From assembly GCA_963757125.1 (NCBI GenBank), contig CAVWQP010000009.1, positions 992,001-1,056,000 on the forward strand: a stretch of 64,000 bases of DNA, read 5' to 3'. This document shows, in pieces, positions 53,183-62,449 of this stretch. Each line of letters opens with the position of its first letter. Positions within the stretch are counted from its first letter, which is position 1. A model generated the notes under the pieces. That model searched no databases. It saw nothing but the letters and a program-made list of their open reading frames with translations, and was not told the origin of the DNA. The stretch comes from CAVVSD01 sp963757125 (GTDB taxonomy: Bacteria > Actinomycetota > Thermoleophilia > Solirubrobacterales > Solirubrobacteraceae). Made by a program: the position numbers and the translations under genes.

Positions 53183-54121
53183 ATGGCCGTCGCGGCGGAC
53201 CCGATCCCCACCGAGCACGCGCGCGAGCTCGTGCGCGGTGGGTTCGACACGCACATCCACGTCGATCCGGACGTCATCCCGCGGCGCGTGGACGACGTCA
53301 CGCTCACGGGGTTGTTCGCCGCCCGCGGTCTGGCCGGCTTCCTGCTCAAGTCGCACTACGCGCCGACGGCGGAGCGTGCGCAGGTCGTCGGCGCCGTCGC
53401 GCCCGAGGGCGTGCGGTGCCTGGGCTCCATCGCGCTGAACGCCTCCGTCGGCGGGCTCAACCCGCTCGCGGTGGAGATCGCGGGGCGCGAGGGAGCCCGG
53501 ACGGTCTGGCTGCCGACGGTCGACGCCGCGAACGAGACGGCGGGCCGGGTCGATCAGCCCCCCGGCGCGAACCTCCCCGCGTGGGCGCAGCTGCAGCAGG
53601 ACCTGCGCGCCCGCGGGATGCTCGCGCCGCCGGTCGACGTGGTCGACGAGGACGGCGAGGTGCTGCCCGCGCTGCAGCAGGTGCTCGAGGTCGTGGCCGA
53701 CCACGGGATGCTGCTCGCGACCGGGCACCTCTCGCGCGACGAGATCTTCGCCGTCGTCGACGCCGCCGTGGCGCGCGGCGTGCGCGACATCGTGATCACC
53801 CACCCGGACTTCCCGTCCCAGGATCTGTCGATCGAGGACCAGCTCGCGCTGGCGCGCAAGGGCGCGCTGCTCGAGCGGTGCTTCGTGACCTTCCACACCG
53901 GGAAGGCGCCCTGGGAGCGGATGCTCGAGGGCATCCGGGCGACGGGGGTCGAGAACAACGTGCTGTCGACCGACCTCGGACAGCGCAGGAACCCGCCGGT
54001 CGAGGACGGGCTGCCGCTCATGGCGGACCGGATGCTCGATGCCGGGTTCAGCGAGGACGAGGTGCGGACCGTGACCGTGACGAACACCCGGCGTGTGGCC
54101 GGCTTGGAGGTCTTGGCGTGA
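53183..54121 (+). CDS. DUF6282 family amidohydrolase-like protein
   Basis: 312 residues. A metal-hydrolase start (GGFDTHIHVDPDVIPRR) and later metal-ligand-like positions (LLKSHYAPT, LATGHLSRDE, DIVITHPDFP, LSTDLGQ) follow the amidohydrolase order. The family is uncharacterised. ATG 53183 has GAGGG upstream. The stop overlaps the PIG-L gene start (GTGA), so both act together, perhaps in hydrolysis of an aromatic-ring-cleavage product. Confidence 0.78.
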   Translation: MAVAADPIPTEHARELVRGGFDTHIHVDPDVIPRRVDDVTLTGLFAARGLAGFLLKSHYAPTAERAQVVGAVAPEGVRCLGSIALNASVGGLNPLAVEIAGREGARTVWLPTVDAANETAGRVDQPPGANLPAWAQLQQDLRARGMLAPPVDVVDEDGEVLPALQQVLEVVADHGMLLATGHLSRDEIFAVVDAAVARGVRDIVITHPDFPSQDLSIEDQLALARKGALLERCFVTFHTGKAPWERMLEGIRATGVENNVLSTDLGQRRNPPVEDGLPLMADRMLDAGFSEDEVRTVTVTNTRRVAGLEVLA

Positions 54122-54831
54122 GCGAGCGGATGATGGTCGTCGGGGCGCATGCCGCCGACTTCGTGTGGCGGGCCGGCGGCGTCATCGCGATGACGACGCA
54201 GGCGGGCGGGACGGCGAGCGTCATCGCGCTGTCCTACGGCGAGCGCGGCGAGTCCGGCGAGCTGTGGAAGGAGCCGGGGCAGACGGTCGAGCGCGTGAAG
54301 GAGCTGCGCCACGCGGAGGCCGAGGCGGCCGCGAAGGCGCTGGGTGCGACGTTCACCTGCCTGGACCTGGGCGACTACCCGCTCGAGCTCGACAAGGACG
54401 CCCTCGGGCGCCTGGCCGACGTCATCCGCGAGTTCGGGCCGGACACCCTCATCACGCATACGGACAAGGACCCGTTCAACCCCGACCACCCGGTCGCCTT
54501 CCAGGTGACCGAGCGGGCGCGCGCGCTGGCCGCGGGCGCGGGGGTCGCGAGCGCGTTCAAGACGATCACGCCGCCGAGGTTCCTGCAGTTCGAGCCGCAC
54601 CAGCCCGAGCTGTGCAACTTCACGCCGTCGGTGTTCGCCGACATCACCTCCGCGTTCGAGGCCAAGCAGGCCGCGATGGCGGAGATGAAGGCGCAGAAGT
54701 ACCTGCAGACGTACTACGCGCAGCGCGCCGAGCAGCGCGGCAACCACGCGCGTCGGGCCTCGGGCCGCAGCGAGATCCGCCACGCCGAGGCCTTCATGCG
54801 CGTGATCCCGGACGTCGTGGACGCCCTCTAG
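54118..54831 (+). CDS. PIG-L family protein, GalB (4-oxalomesaconate hydratase)-like
   Basis: 237 residues. The metal-binding start reads VGAHAADFVWRAGGVIAM rather than the HPDDE of deacetylases, and NPDHPVAF gives the third ligand; this HAADF form is close to 4-oxalomesaconate hydratases of gallate/protocatechuate meta-cleavage. YGERGESGELWKEPG is also typical. Whether it is a hydratase or a deacetylase cannot be settled. Start GTG 54118. Confidence 0.8.
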   Translation: MSERMMVVGAHAADFVWRAGGVIAMTTQAGGTASVIALSYGERGESGELWKEPGQTVERVKELRHAEAEAAAKALGATFTCLDLGDYPLELDKDALGRLADVIREFGPDTLITHTDKDPFNPDHPVAFQVTERARALAAGAGVASAFKTITPPRFLQFEPHQPELCNFTPSVFADITSAFEAKQAAMAEMKAQKYLQTYYAQRAEQRGNHARRASGRSEIRHAEAFMRVIPDVVDAL

Positions 54832-54841
54832 GCACACGCGA

Positions 54842-54866
54842 CACCCGCCGGGCCGGCCGGCGGGTG
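54842..54866. terminator. Bidirectional hairpin terminator
   Basis: Perfect 10-bp stem CACCCGCCGG/CCGGCGGGTG with a 5-nt loop, between the convergent genes ending at 54831 and 54889. Confidence 0.75.
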
Positions 54867-54888
54867 CCGCAACGCATCGTCCGGTGTT

Positions 54889-55392
54889 TCAGCGGACGAA
54901 CGTGAGCACTGCCCGGTTGAGGTCGGTGCCCGCAACGTGCACGACGTGTCCTGTGCCCCGCGCGCCGCCGTAGGCGCCCGTACCGCCGATCACCGCGAAG
55001 TCCGACGGAGCGTCGGAGCCCAGATCGGTCGGCCCCTCGGTGATGATCGAGCCGTGCGGCAGCATCAACGCCACGGTCAGGATCGTCCGGGGCGGATCGG
55101 CCTGCGTCACGACGTTGTCGAAGTGCAGGGTGCCGACCTGCTTGCCGCCCTGGAAGAGCTTCCCGTTCCCGGCGAACAGATCCGCGATCTTCGCCGGGTC
55201 CGTCTCGGCCGAGCCCTTGGGATCGGCGAGATTGGCGCTGAGCTGGCCGCTCTCCGGCGTCGGGAACTGGGCGTCCACGGTCAACGTGCCGGTCGGGGGC
55301 GCCTCGTCGCGACCGTTGGCCGCGACCGCGACGGCGCCGATGCTTCCTCCTGCCACCACGATGGCGGCGGCGATGGTTGCCATGCGCCTCAT
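54889..55392 (-). CDS. Secreted small barrel protein (allene-oxide-cyclase/dirigent-like)
   Basis: 167 residues. Signal peptide MRRMATIAAAIVVAGGSIGAVAVA. Mature part with DFAVIGGTGAYGGARGTGHVV, a hallmark of AOC/dirigent-like barrels, and even spacing of beta-strands. Such barrels bind hydrophobic ligands. AGGAGG lies inside the end of the haloperoxidase gene and the ATG overlaps its stop (ATGA). Confidence 0.75.
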   Translation of the reverse strand: MRRMATIAAAIVVAGGSIGAVAVAANGRDEAPPTGTLTVDAQFPTPESGQLSANLADPKGSAETDPAKIADLFAGNGKLFQGGKQVGTLHFDNVVTQADPPRTILTVALMLPHGSIITEGPTDLGSDAPSDFAVIGGTGAYGGARGTGHVVHVAGTDLNRAVLTFVR

Positions 55393-56802
55393 GACCGTCC
55401 TCCTGTGTTGGGGTGTCCGTCGTCGTGCCGTCGGCAGTCACGGGCGGGCGCGGGCGCGAAGAAGCGACCGAGCGTCCACCGGGCCACGTCGGTACCGACC
55501 TGCACGCCGGCGCGAACCGATCCGCGGTAGTGCAGCCCGGCCCACACGCGGGCGTTCACGATCTGCTCCTGCAGGTCGTCCGGCCGCCCGAACCGCTGCA
55601 TGGCAGTCCAGTCGTCCGCCGTCCCGTCGGCGGACCCCGGATCATGAACCCGGACCGATCCGGGCCCGTCACCGTCGCGAGGACCTCCGCCTCCGAGCCC
55701 GTGAGACAGCCGTGTGCGGCGGGATACTCCGGGTGGTTGGGCGTGGTGAGCAACGGCGTCCACGCCGGATCCGCGACGGTCGCCGGATTGCCGTCGATCC
55801 CGGCGTTGCGGATCGCCATGATCGGTCGCCAGAACCGGTAGTGGTACTTGGAGTCCCAGCATGCGATCCCGGCGTCCGCGCCGACGACGTTGCCCATCGC
55901 GAGCACGCGGGCGGTGTCGACGGCGTCCATCCCACGCGCCGCGGCGACGTCCTGGAACGCCTGGTTGTACTGGTTGACTGCCTGCGCGTTCCAGAACAGT
56001 GCGACCGCGGTCTGCTGCGCAGTGCGGACGGCGCTCGTCGCCGACCCGTAGGCCTTCGTCTCGTTGAACTCCTCTGCCCAGCCGGAGCTCGACAGGCCGG
56101 GGGGTGGGGTCGCCCGGAACTGCGAGGGATTCGCCAGCGTGAAGGGGCGCATCGTCGCGACCCAGGGCGTCTGCGCCGACTGCAGTGAGGGCGGGGGTGC
56201 GAACGTCCAGCTGCCGGGGGTCAGCGGCGGCGGGAGGTAGGTGATCGACTCGTCCCGATCGCCCGCGCGGAACGCGAGCAGGTCGCGACCAGACGCGTCA
56301 CCGATCGCCACCCCGGCGTCGACTCCGGACCTCCCGGCGGCACGGAGCGCCGCGATGTATCCGGCGTACTGGGCGTCAAGGCCCGAGGGGCCCGCGACCT
56401 GGGCGGGGTAGGCAGCCGCGAGGGTGGTGTGGGCGGCAGCGGCCACCGACGCATCGATGGATGCGCCGGCGACCTTCGTCCCCGGGGGCGGCGAGAACGT
56501 GTGATACGGGGTGTAGCGGCCCGCGATCTCGGTGACCGCGTCGTACACCGCGAGCTGCGGCGCCGACACTGCGATGAGGCCCTGGATCGGGAACACGTTG
56601 GCCCGCCGGGCCGTCTGGACCGCGATGGCGTTCCAGCACCCGACGGCGCCCGGGAGGGCGGGTACGCCGGGCACGACGCTCGCCGGGCACGGCGGTGGCG
56701 GGGCGCCGCCTGCGCCGGCGCCGCCGCCGTGCACAGCCCGGCCGCCGACATGACGGCGGCGAGCGCCGCCCCTGCTCTGGGCGCGACACATCTGAGGAAC
56801 AT
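55389..56802 (-). CDS. Vanadium-dependent haloperoxidase, secreted (two frameshifts)
   Basis: About 470 residues. Signal peptide MFLRCVAPRAGAALAAVMSAAG; the catalytic PAP2-like core has KYHYRFWRP and PNHPEYPAAHGCLTGSEAEVLA, the vanadate-binding Lys/Arg/His set; QVNQYNQAFQDVAAARGMD is typical of the family. The frame slips at the GGGG run 56700-56703 and at CCCC 55635-55638; adding one base at each gives a continuous protein. It oxidises halides with H2O2 outside the cell. AAGGAGG precedes the ATG. Divergent from the ABC exporter. Confidence 0.83.
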
Positions 56803-57029
56803 CTCGGCCCTCCTTCGATCGTGCGGCCGGTCGATCCGGCTGTCGCGACGCTAGATCCGGCGTGCGCCGGCGGCCACGGTGCGAGCGCGTAGAACGCCGC
56901 GGTGCTGGCACCCCGCGCGAACGGGGGGAATTCCGGATGGACGTGGACGCGCGGCGGTGGGAGGGTTGGCGGGCAAGCCCGGGGGCCGCACCCGGTCCCT
57001 GTGCCGATTCCCGGGAAGGGGACGACAGC

Positions 57030-57758
57030 GTGACCGCCTGCGACTCCGTGGTGCGCGTGCGGGACCTTCGCAAGACCTTCGAATCGGACGGTGCTCCGGT
57101 CCGGGCACTCCGAGGGCTCGATCTCGAGATCGAGCGCGGCGAGTTCGTCGCAGTCATCGGCCCGTCTGGATGCGGCAAGTCCACCCTGCTGCATCTCGTC
57201 GCAGGCCTCGACACGCCCACCGGCGGCGCGGTCGAGATCGCGGGGGTGTCCTGCGCCGGGTTGGACGAGAACGGACTCGCGCGCATGCGCCGGCGCCACA
57301 TCGGTGTCGTGTTCCAGTTCTTCAACCTCCTCGACGACATGAGCGCCCTGGAGAACGTCGTGTTGCCGGCGGTCATCGCCGGGGCGACACGCCGGCGCGC
57401 CGAGTCGCGCGCGCGAGACCTGCTCGATCTGCTCGGTCTCGGGGAGAAGGCGGCAGAGGATCCAAGTGTGCTCTCGGGCGGGCAGCGTCAGCGCCTCGCG
57501 ATCGCCCGTGCGCTCGCGAACGAGCCGACGGTGCTCCTCGCCGATGAGCCGACCGGTGCGCTGGACTCCGACGGCGGGGCCGAGATCGTCGAGCTGTTCC
57601 GTCGCCTGCACCGCACGGCGCAGACGATCCTGCTCGTCACGCACGACGCGGCCGTCGCCGGCTCGGCCGGTCGCGTCGTGCACATGCGTGACGGGCGCGT
57701 GGTCGTCACCGAGCGTGACGGGGTCGACGCTCCGAGGGCGCCCACCGCGGCGGGCTAG
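57030..57758 (+). CDS. ABC transporter ATP-binding protein (MacB/LolD type)
   Basis: 242 residues: Walker A GPSGCGKSTLL, Q-loop VVFQFFNLLDD, signature LSGGQRQRLAIARAL, Walker B VLLADEPTGALD, His-loop VTHD. The order matches ATPases partnering FtsX-like permeases. GTG 57030 has GGGAAGGGG upstream. The stop is directly followed by the first permease ATG. Confidence 0.92.
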   Translation: MTACDSVVRVRDLRKTFESDGAPVRALRGLDLEIERGEFVAVIGPSGCGKSTLLHLVAGLDTPTGGAVEIAGVSCAGLDENGLARMRRRHIGVVFQFFNLLDDMSALENVVLPAVIAGATRRRAESRARDLLDLLGLGEKAAEDPSVLSGGQRQRLAIARALANEPTVLLADEPTGALDSDGGAEIVELFRRLHRTAQTILLVTHDAAVAGSAGRVVHMRDGRVVVTERDGVDAPRAPTAAG

Positions 57759-60092
57759 ATGCGCGCGATCGGCTTCCAGCTGCGGGCCGAGCTGCGTGTG
57801 CGATGGCGTTCGTGGCTCGCGCTCGCGGTCCTGGCGGGGCTGCTCGGCGGCGTGCTGGCGGCGACGCTCGCCTGCGCGCGGCGCACGGAGTCGGTCGTTG
57901 CGCGGTATCGCGCGTCGAGCCTGGCCGCGGACGTCATCGTCGGCAACGGCGGGGACTTCGGCAACCAGGGACTCGATCTCGGGCGGGTGCGCCGTCTTCC
58001 GCAGGTCGCGGCCTCGCATCGCGGCATGCTCCTCGACGCCACCGTTCACTCCCGGCGCGGCGCCGACGTCTCGAGCTGGGTGAAGGTCGAGGTGAATCCC
58101 GGGTCCCGGGGGGACGAGGCCATCGACCGGCCTCGGCTCCTCGTCGGTCGCCGGCCCAGGGCCGACCGACCGGACGAGGCGGTCGCCGACCGCTCGGCGC
58201 TCGCACGGCTCGGCATCGCGCTCGGCGACACGGCCCGGATCCGCATCCAGGAGGGGAGGCTCGCCCGTCCCGGCCCGACCGCCACCATCCGCATCGTGGG
58301 CGTTCGTGCGGACCTGCTGTCACAGGGGTCCATCACGTTCGTCACGGTGACGCCGGCGTTCTACCGGCGCTACGGCGGGCGTCAGATGGCGCTCGCCGCG
58401 CCACGCAACGCCATGAAGCTGCGGCTGCGTCGTGGATCGCGCGACGTGCCCGCCTTCCAACGTGAGGTCGAGCGGCTCGCACGAGGTCGTGACTTCCAGT
58501 TCACGCCCGAGGACCTGGAGGCTGCCAAGCTCCAGAGCGGGTTTCACCTGCTGGCCCAGACGCTCCGCGTCGTCGCCGCACTCGGCGCCCTCGCCCTCCT
58601 GCTGCTGCTCGGGCAGGCCATCGCGCGGACGATCGAGCTCGAGGCGCGCAGACATCCGGTGCTCGTCGCGCTCGGCATGACGCGGACGCAGCTCGCCGGC
58701 CTGATGCTGGCGCGCGCCGCGCTGATCGGGGGCGTCGGGGCGCTCGTCGCAGTACCGGTCACGCTCGCGCTCTCGCCGCTGACGCCTGTCGGTCGCGCCC
58801 GCGACTACGAGCCGCACCCCGGTGCCGCGGCCGACCTGCGGGCGATCTCCACCGGCGTCGCCCTCGCACTCGCCGTCGCAGCGGCGCCTGGGTTGCTCGC
58901 CGCCGCGCGCGCCCGTCGCGCGTCAGCCGCCCGCACTCGACCGGCCGGCGCGGCGGCGGCCGACAGGCTGGCGAGGGCCGGGCTGCCGCCGACCTGCGTG
59001 ACCGGGATGCGCATGGCCGGCGCCGGGACGCGCTCGGCGACGGCAACCCCCTCGCGGGCCACGATGAGCGTGGGGATCGTCGCGGTCGCGGTGGCCGCCG
59101 CGACGCTCACGCTGTCCGCGAGTCTCGGCCATCTGCTCGTGACGCCGCGGCTGTCGGGCGTCACCTGGGACTACGCGAGCTATCAGGGGTTCGGAACGGA
59201 GCGGGAGGTCGCCAGGGTGCGATCCGATCCGACGATCGCGGCCGCGAGCTTCGGCGAGGAGGCGATCCTCTCGATCGGCGCGCGGCGCGTCGGCGTCGCC
59301 GCCTTCGATCCGATCAAGGGCGCGCTTGCGCCAACGGTCCTCGAGGGCCGGGCGCCCAGGTCGCTGGGGGAGGTCATGCTCGGCGCCAGGACGTTCGACG
59401 CGCTGCACGCGCGGATCGGAGCGCCGATCCGCCTGCGCCGTGCTGGACGCAGCGTCCGGCTCGCCGTCGTGGGACGCGGCGTCCTACCGGAGACGGACTT
59501 CCTCACCCTCGGCGAGGGCGCGGCGGTGCGCTTCGGCACGCTCAAGCGCCTCGTGCCCGGCGCGTTCCGCAGTCGTCTCCTCCTGCGCATCGCCCCGGGC
59601 GCAGACCACGAGGCGGTGCTGGAGCGGCTCGAGCGCACGTACTTCATGGCCCGGCCGGGCCTTCCCCGGCAGGTCATCGACCTGGCGGGCGTCCGTCGCC
59701 TGCCGTTCGCCCTCGCGGTGCTCGTCGCGCTCGCGGCCGCCGGGACGCTCGTCCGCACGCTCCTGCTGTCCATCGACTCCAGGCGCGGGGAGCTGGCGAT
59801 CCTCAAGACGCTCGGCTTCACGCGACGACAGGTGGGCGCGAGCGTTGCCTGGCAGGCGACGACGATCGCCGTCGTCGCCGTAGCCGTCGGCCTGCCGATC
59901 GGCGTCGCGGCGGGACGCTGGGCGTGGAACCTCGTCGCCGAGCACCTGGGGGTTGCCCCGGAGGTCGTGACGCCGATCCCGGCGACGCTGCTCGTCGTGC
60001 CTGCCGTCCTGGTGCTCGTCAACGTGGCGGCTGCCGTGCCGGCCCGTCTCGCGTCGCGCACGCCGCCGGCGGTCGTGCTGCGGGCGGAGTGA
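57759..60092 (+). CDS. FtsX-like ABC permease (first)
   Basis: 777 residues. N-terminal helix ALAVLAGLLGGVLAATLACARRTESVV, a large extracytoplasmic domain (about 45-260), four helices, a second extracytoplasmic domain, and a last FtsX block with GELAILKTLGFTRRQVGASVAWQ. It probably moves lipids or acts on the envelope rather than simple efflux. It is about as long as, and aligns throughout with, the next gene. Confidence 0.9.
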   Translation: MRAIGFQLRAELRVRWRSWLALAVLAGLLGGVLAATLACARRTESVVARYRASSLAADVIVGNGGDFGNQGLDLGRVRRLPQVAASHRGMLLDATVHSRRGADVSSWVKVEVNPGSRGDEAIDRPRLLVGRRPRADRPDEAVADRSALARLGIALGDTARIRIQEGRLARPGPTATIRIVGVRADLLSQGSITFVTVTPAFYRRYGGRQMALAAPRNAMKLRLRRGSRDVPAFQREVERLARGRDFQFTPEDLEAAKLQSGFHLLAQTLRVVAALGALALLLLLGQAIARTIELEARRHPVLVALGMTRTQLAGLMLARAALIGGVGALVAVPVTLALSPLTPVGRARDYEPHPGAAADLRAISTGVALALAVAAAPGLLAAARARRASAARTRPAGAAAADRLARAGLPPTCVTGMRMAGAGTRSATATPSRATMSVGIVAVAVAAATLTLSASLGHLLVTPRLSGVTWDYASYQGFGTEREVARVRSDPTIAAASFGEEAILSIGARRVGVAAFDPIKGALAPTVLEGRAPRSLGEVMLGARTFDALHARIGAPIRLRRAGRSVRLAVVGRGVLPETDFLTLGEGAAVRFGTLKRLVPGAFRSRLLLRIAPGADHEAVLERLERTYFMARPGLPRQVIDLAGVRRLPFALAVLVALAAAGTLVRTLLLSIDSRRGELAILKTLGFTRRQVGASVAWQATTIAVVAVAVGLPIGVAAGRWAWNLVAEHLGVAPEVVTPIPATLLVVPAVLVLVNVAAAVPARLASRTPPAVVLRAE

Positions 60093-60096
60093 TCGG

Positions 60097-62445
60097 ATGC
60101 GGGCGCTGCGCATGCAGCTGCGCGCGGAATTGTCCGCGCGGTGGCGTGCGTGGTTGGTCCTCGCGCTGGTCGCGGGACTCGCCGGAGGGGTGGTGATCGC
60201 GACCGCCGTCTGTGCCCGGCGTACGGATTCGGCGCTGAGCCGGTATCGCTCGTTCAGCAGGGCGCCCGACGTCTACGTCGGGACCGGCCTGACGTTCGGA
60301 CTGCAGGCGCTCGACCTCCCCGACATCCGGCGGCTGCCCCAGGTCCGCGCGGTCACGCGCGGAATCCTGCCGAACGAGGACGTCCTCCGCGGTGGGGGGC
60401 ACGCCATCCACGCGCTCGTCCAGCTCGAGGTGTTGCCTGATCCGGACGGGCTCGAGGTGGTCGACCGTCCCAAGCTGCTGGCGGGGCGGCTTCCCGCACC
60501 CGGCCGCCCCGACGAGGTCGTCGCGGACAGGCGTGCGATGAGGACCGCGCGCCTCGCGCTCGGCGACACCCTGACCGTCCGGCTCCGTCTTGGCCGTCGT
60601 GCGGTGGCGGGAGCTCCCATCGACCTGCGCATCGTCGGCGTGAGGCCCGACATGTTCCCCACGGAGGCCGGAAGCTTCGTCAGCGCGACGCCCGGTTGGT
60701 TCTATCGCGCGCACGGCGGTCCCCGGATCGCCGACGCGGCGCTGCGCAACTCGCTCAAGGTCCGCCTGTGGCATGGGACGGCCGACGTGCCGGCCTTCGA
60801 ACGCGGCGCCGAGCGGCTCGCCCACGGCCACGACTTCCAGTTCACGCCGTTCGATGTCGGGGCCCGCACGATGCAGTCGGGGCTGCACCTCCAGGCGCAG
60901 GCGCTCTGGGCCGCAGCGATCGTCGGCGTCGCGGCGCTGTGGTTGCTGACCGGACAAGGGGTGGCGCGGATGCTCGAGCGCGAGGCGCGCAACGACCCCG
61001 CGCTGCTGACGCTGGGCATGACGCTCCGTGACCTGCGGCGGCTCGCTCTGGCGCGCACGCTGCTCATCGGAGGCATGGTCGTCGTCGTGGCGCTGTCGGC
61101 CGCGGTCGGGCTCTCGCCACTCGGTCCGTTCGGCCGGGCTCGCGACCTCGAGCCGGATCCCGGCATCGCGTTCGACGCCCCGGTGCTCGCCGGCGGGGCC
61201 GCGATCGTCTTCGCCGGCGCGCTGCTTCCCGGTGTCATCGCGGCATGGCGGGCGGGCCGCACCCGTTGCGTACCTGTGGTGGACGCCGGCGCTTCCGCGC
61301 GGGGCACGGCGGGAGACGTCCTCGCTCACGCGGGGTTGCCTCCCGTGCTCGTCACCGGGACGCGGATGGCGCTCCCAGGCAGACACTCCCCGACCCGCAG
61401 ATCCGCACGCGCCACGATCCTCGGTGCGACGCTCGCGGTCGGGGTGATCTCTATGGCCCTGACGTTCGCGGCGAGCTTCTCGCATCTCCTGCACACCCCG
61501 AGGCTGTCGGGACTCACGTGGGACTACGCCAACCCCCAGGGATTCGGCACGGGGCGGGATCGTGCGCGGATCCAGGACGACCGTGCGATCAGCGCAGCAG
61601 CATTCGGGGAGGATGCGAGGCTCGTCATCGGGGGACGTCAGGTCGGCGTCGAGGCCTACGACGACATCAAGGGTCATGTGGCACCGACGGTCATCGCCGG
61701 CCGCGCGCCGCTCCGGACCGGCGAGATCCTGCTCGGCACGAAGATCTTCGCAGCGCTCGGGGTGAGGCTGGGCGACCGCATCACGGTGCGTCGCGGGAAC
61801 CGGTTGCGCAGGATGCTCGTGGTCGGACGTGGCGTCCTGCCGGACGGCCTCTTCATCGATCTCGGCGAGGGATCGGCGATGACGTTCGAGTCGCTGCACG
61901 CGGTGCTTCCGGGAGCGTTCCGCAGCCGCTTCCTCATCCGCATCGCCGCCGGAGCGGACCGCGGGGTGACGCTCGCGCGCCTCGAGCGGACGTACGGCGC
62001 TCCTCGCGCGCAGCTCCCGAGCGAGATCTCGGACTTCGGCGGCGTGCGCCGGATGCCGCTGCTGATCGCCGCACTGGCGGGCGTGGCCGCGATCGCGACG
62101 CTCGCGCGCAACGGGTTGACGACGGTGAGGAGGCGGCGCCGCGAGCTCGCGATCCTCGCGACGCTCGGGTTCACGCGCGGGCAGGTCCGCGGCGCCGTCG
62201 CGTGGCAGGCGACGATCGTCGTCGCGATCGGGACCCTCGTGGGCGTGCCGCTCGGCGCCGGCGCAGGACGGTGGGCGTGGGACGCGTTCGCCGCACACAC
62301 CGGCTTCGCCCCCGAGCCGGTCACGCCGCTCGGGGCGACCATGCTCGTCGTCCCTGGTGCGATCCTGGCGGCGAACCTCATCGCGTTGCTGCCCGGAGCG
62401 GTCGCCCTGCGACGCCGACCCGCCGCGATCCTGCGGGCGGAGTGA
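60097..62445 (+). CDS. FtsX-like ABC permease (second, paralogous)
   Basis: 782 residues, same plan as the preceding gene: ALVAGLAGGVVIATAVCARRTDSALSRYRSF at the start, LLHTPRLSGLTWDYANPQGFG in the middle, and RRRRELAILATLGFTRGQVRGAVAWQ at the end. Start 4 nt after the first permease. The two probably form a heterodimer with the ATPase. Confidence 0.9.
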   Translation: MRALRMQLRAELSARWRAWLVLALVAGLAGGVVIATAVCARRTDSALSRYRSFSRAPDVYVGTGLTFGLQALDLPDIRRLPQVRAVTRGILPNEDVLRGGGHAIHALVQLEVLPDPDGLEVVDRPKLLAGRLPAPGRPDEVVADRRAMRTARLALGDTLTVRLRLGRRAVAGAPIDLRIVGVRPDMFPTEAGSFVSATPGWFYRAHGGPRIADAALRNSLKVRLWHGTADVPAFERGAERLAHGHDFQFTPFDVGARTMQSGLHLQAQALWAAAIVGVAALWLLTGQGVARMLEREARNDPALLTLGMTLRDLRRLALARTLLIGGMVVVVALSAAVGLSPLGPFGRARDLEPDPGIAFDAPVLAGGAAIVFAGALLPGVIAAWRAGRTRCVPVVDAGASARGTAGDVLAHAGLPPVLVTGTRMALPGRHSPTRRSARATILGATLAVGVISMALTFAASFSHLLHTPRLSGLTWDYANPQGFGTGRDRARIQDDRAISAAAFGEDARLVIGGRQVGVEAYDDIKGHVAPTVIAGRAPLRTGEILLGTKIFAALGVRLGDRITVRRGNRLRRMLVVGRGVLPDGLFIDLGEGSAMTFESLHAVLPGAFRSRFLIRIAAGADRGVTLARLERTYGAPRAQLPSEISDFGGVRRMPLLIAALAGVAAIATLARNGLTTVRRRRRELAILATLGFTRGQVRGAVAWQATIVVAIGTLVGVPLGAGAGRWAWDAFAAHTGFAPEPVTPLGATMLVVPGAILAANLIALLPGAVALRRRPAAILRAE

Positions 62446-62449
62446 CGAC

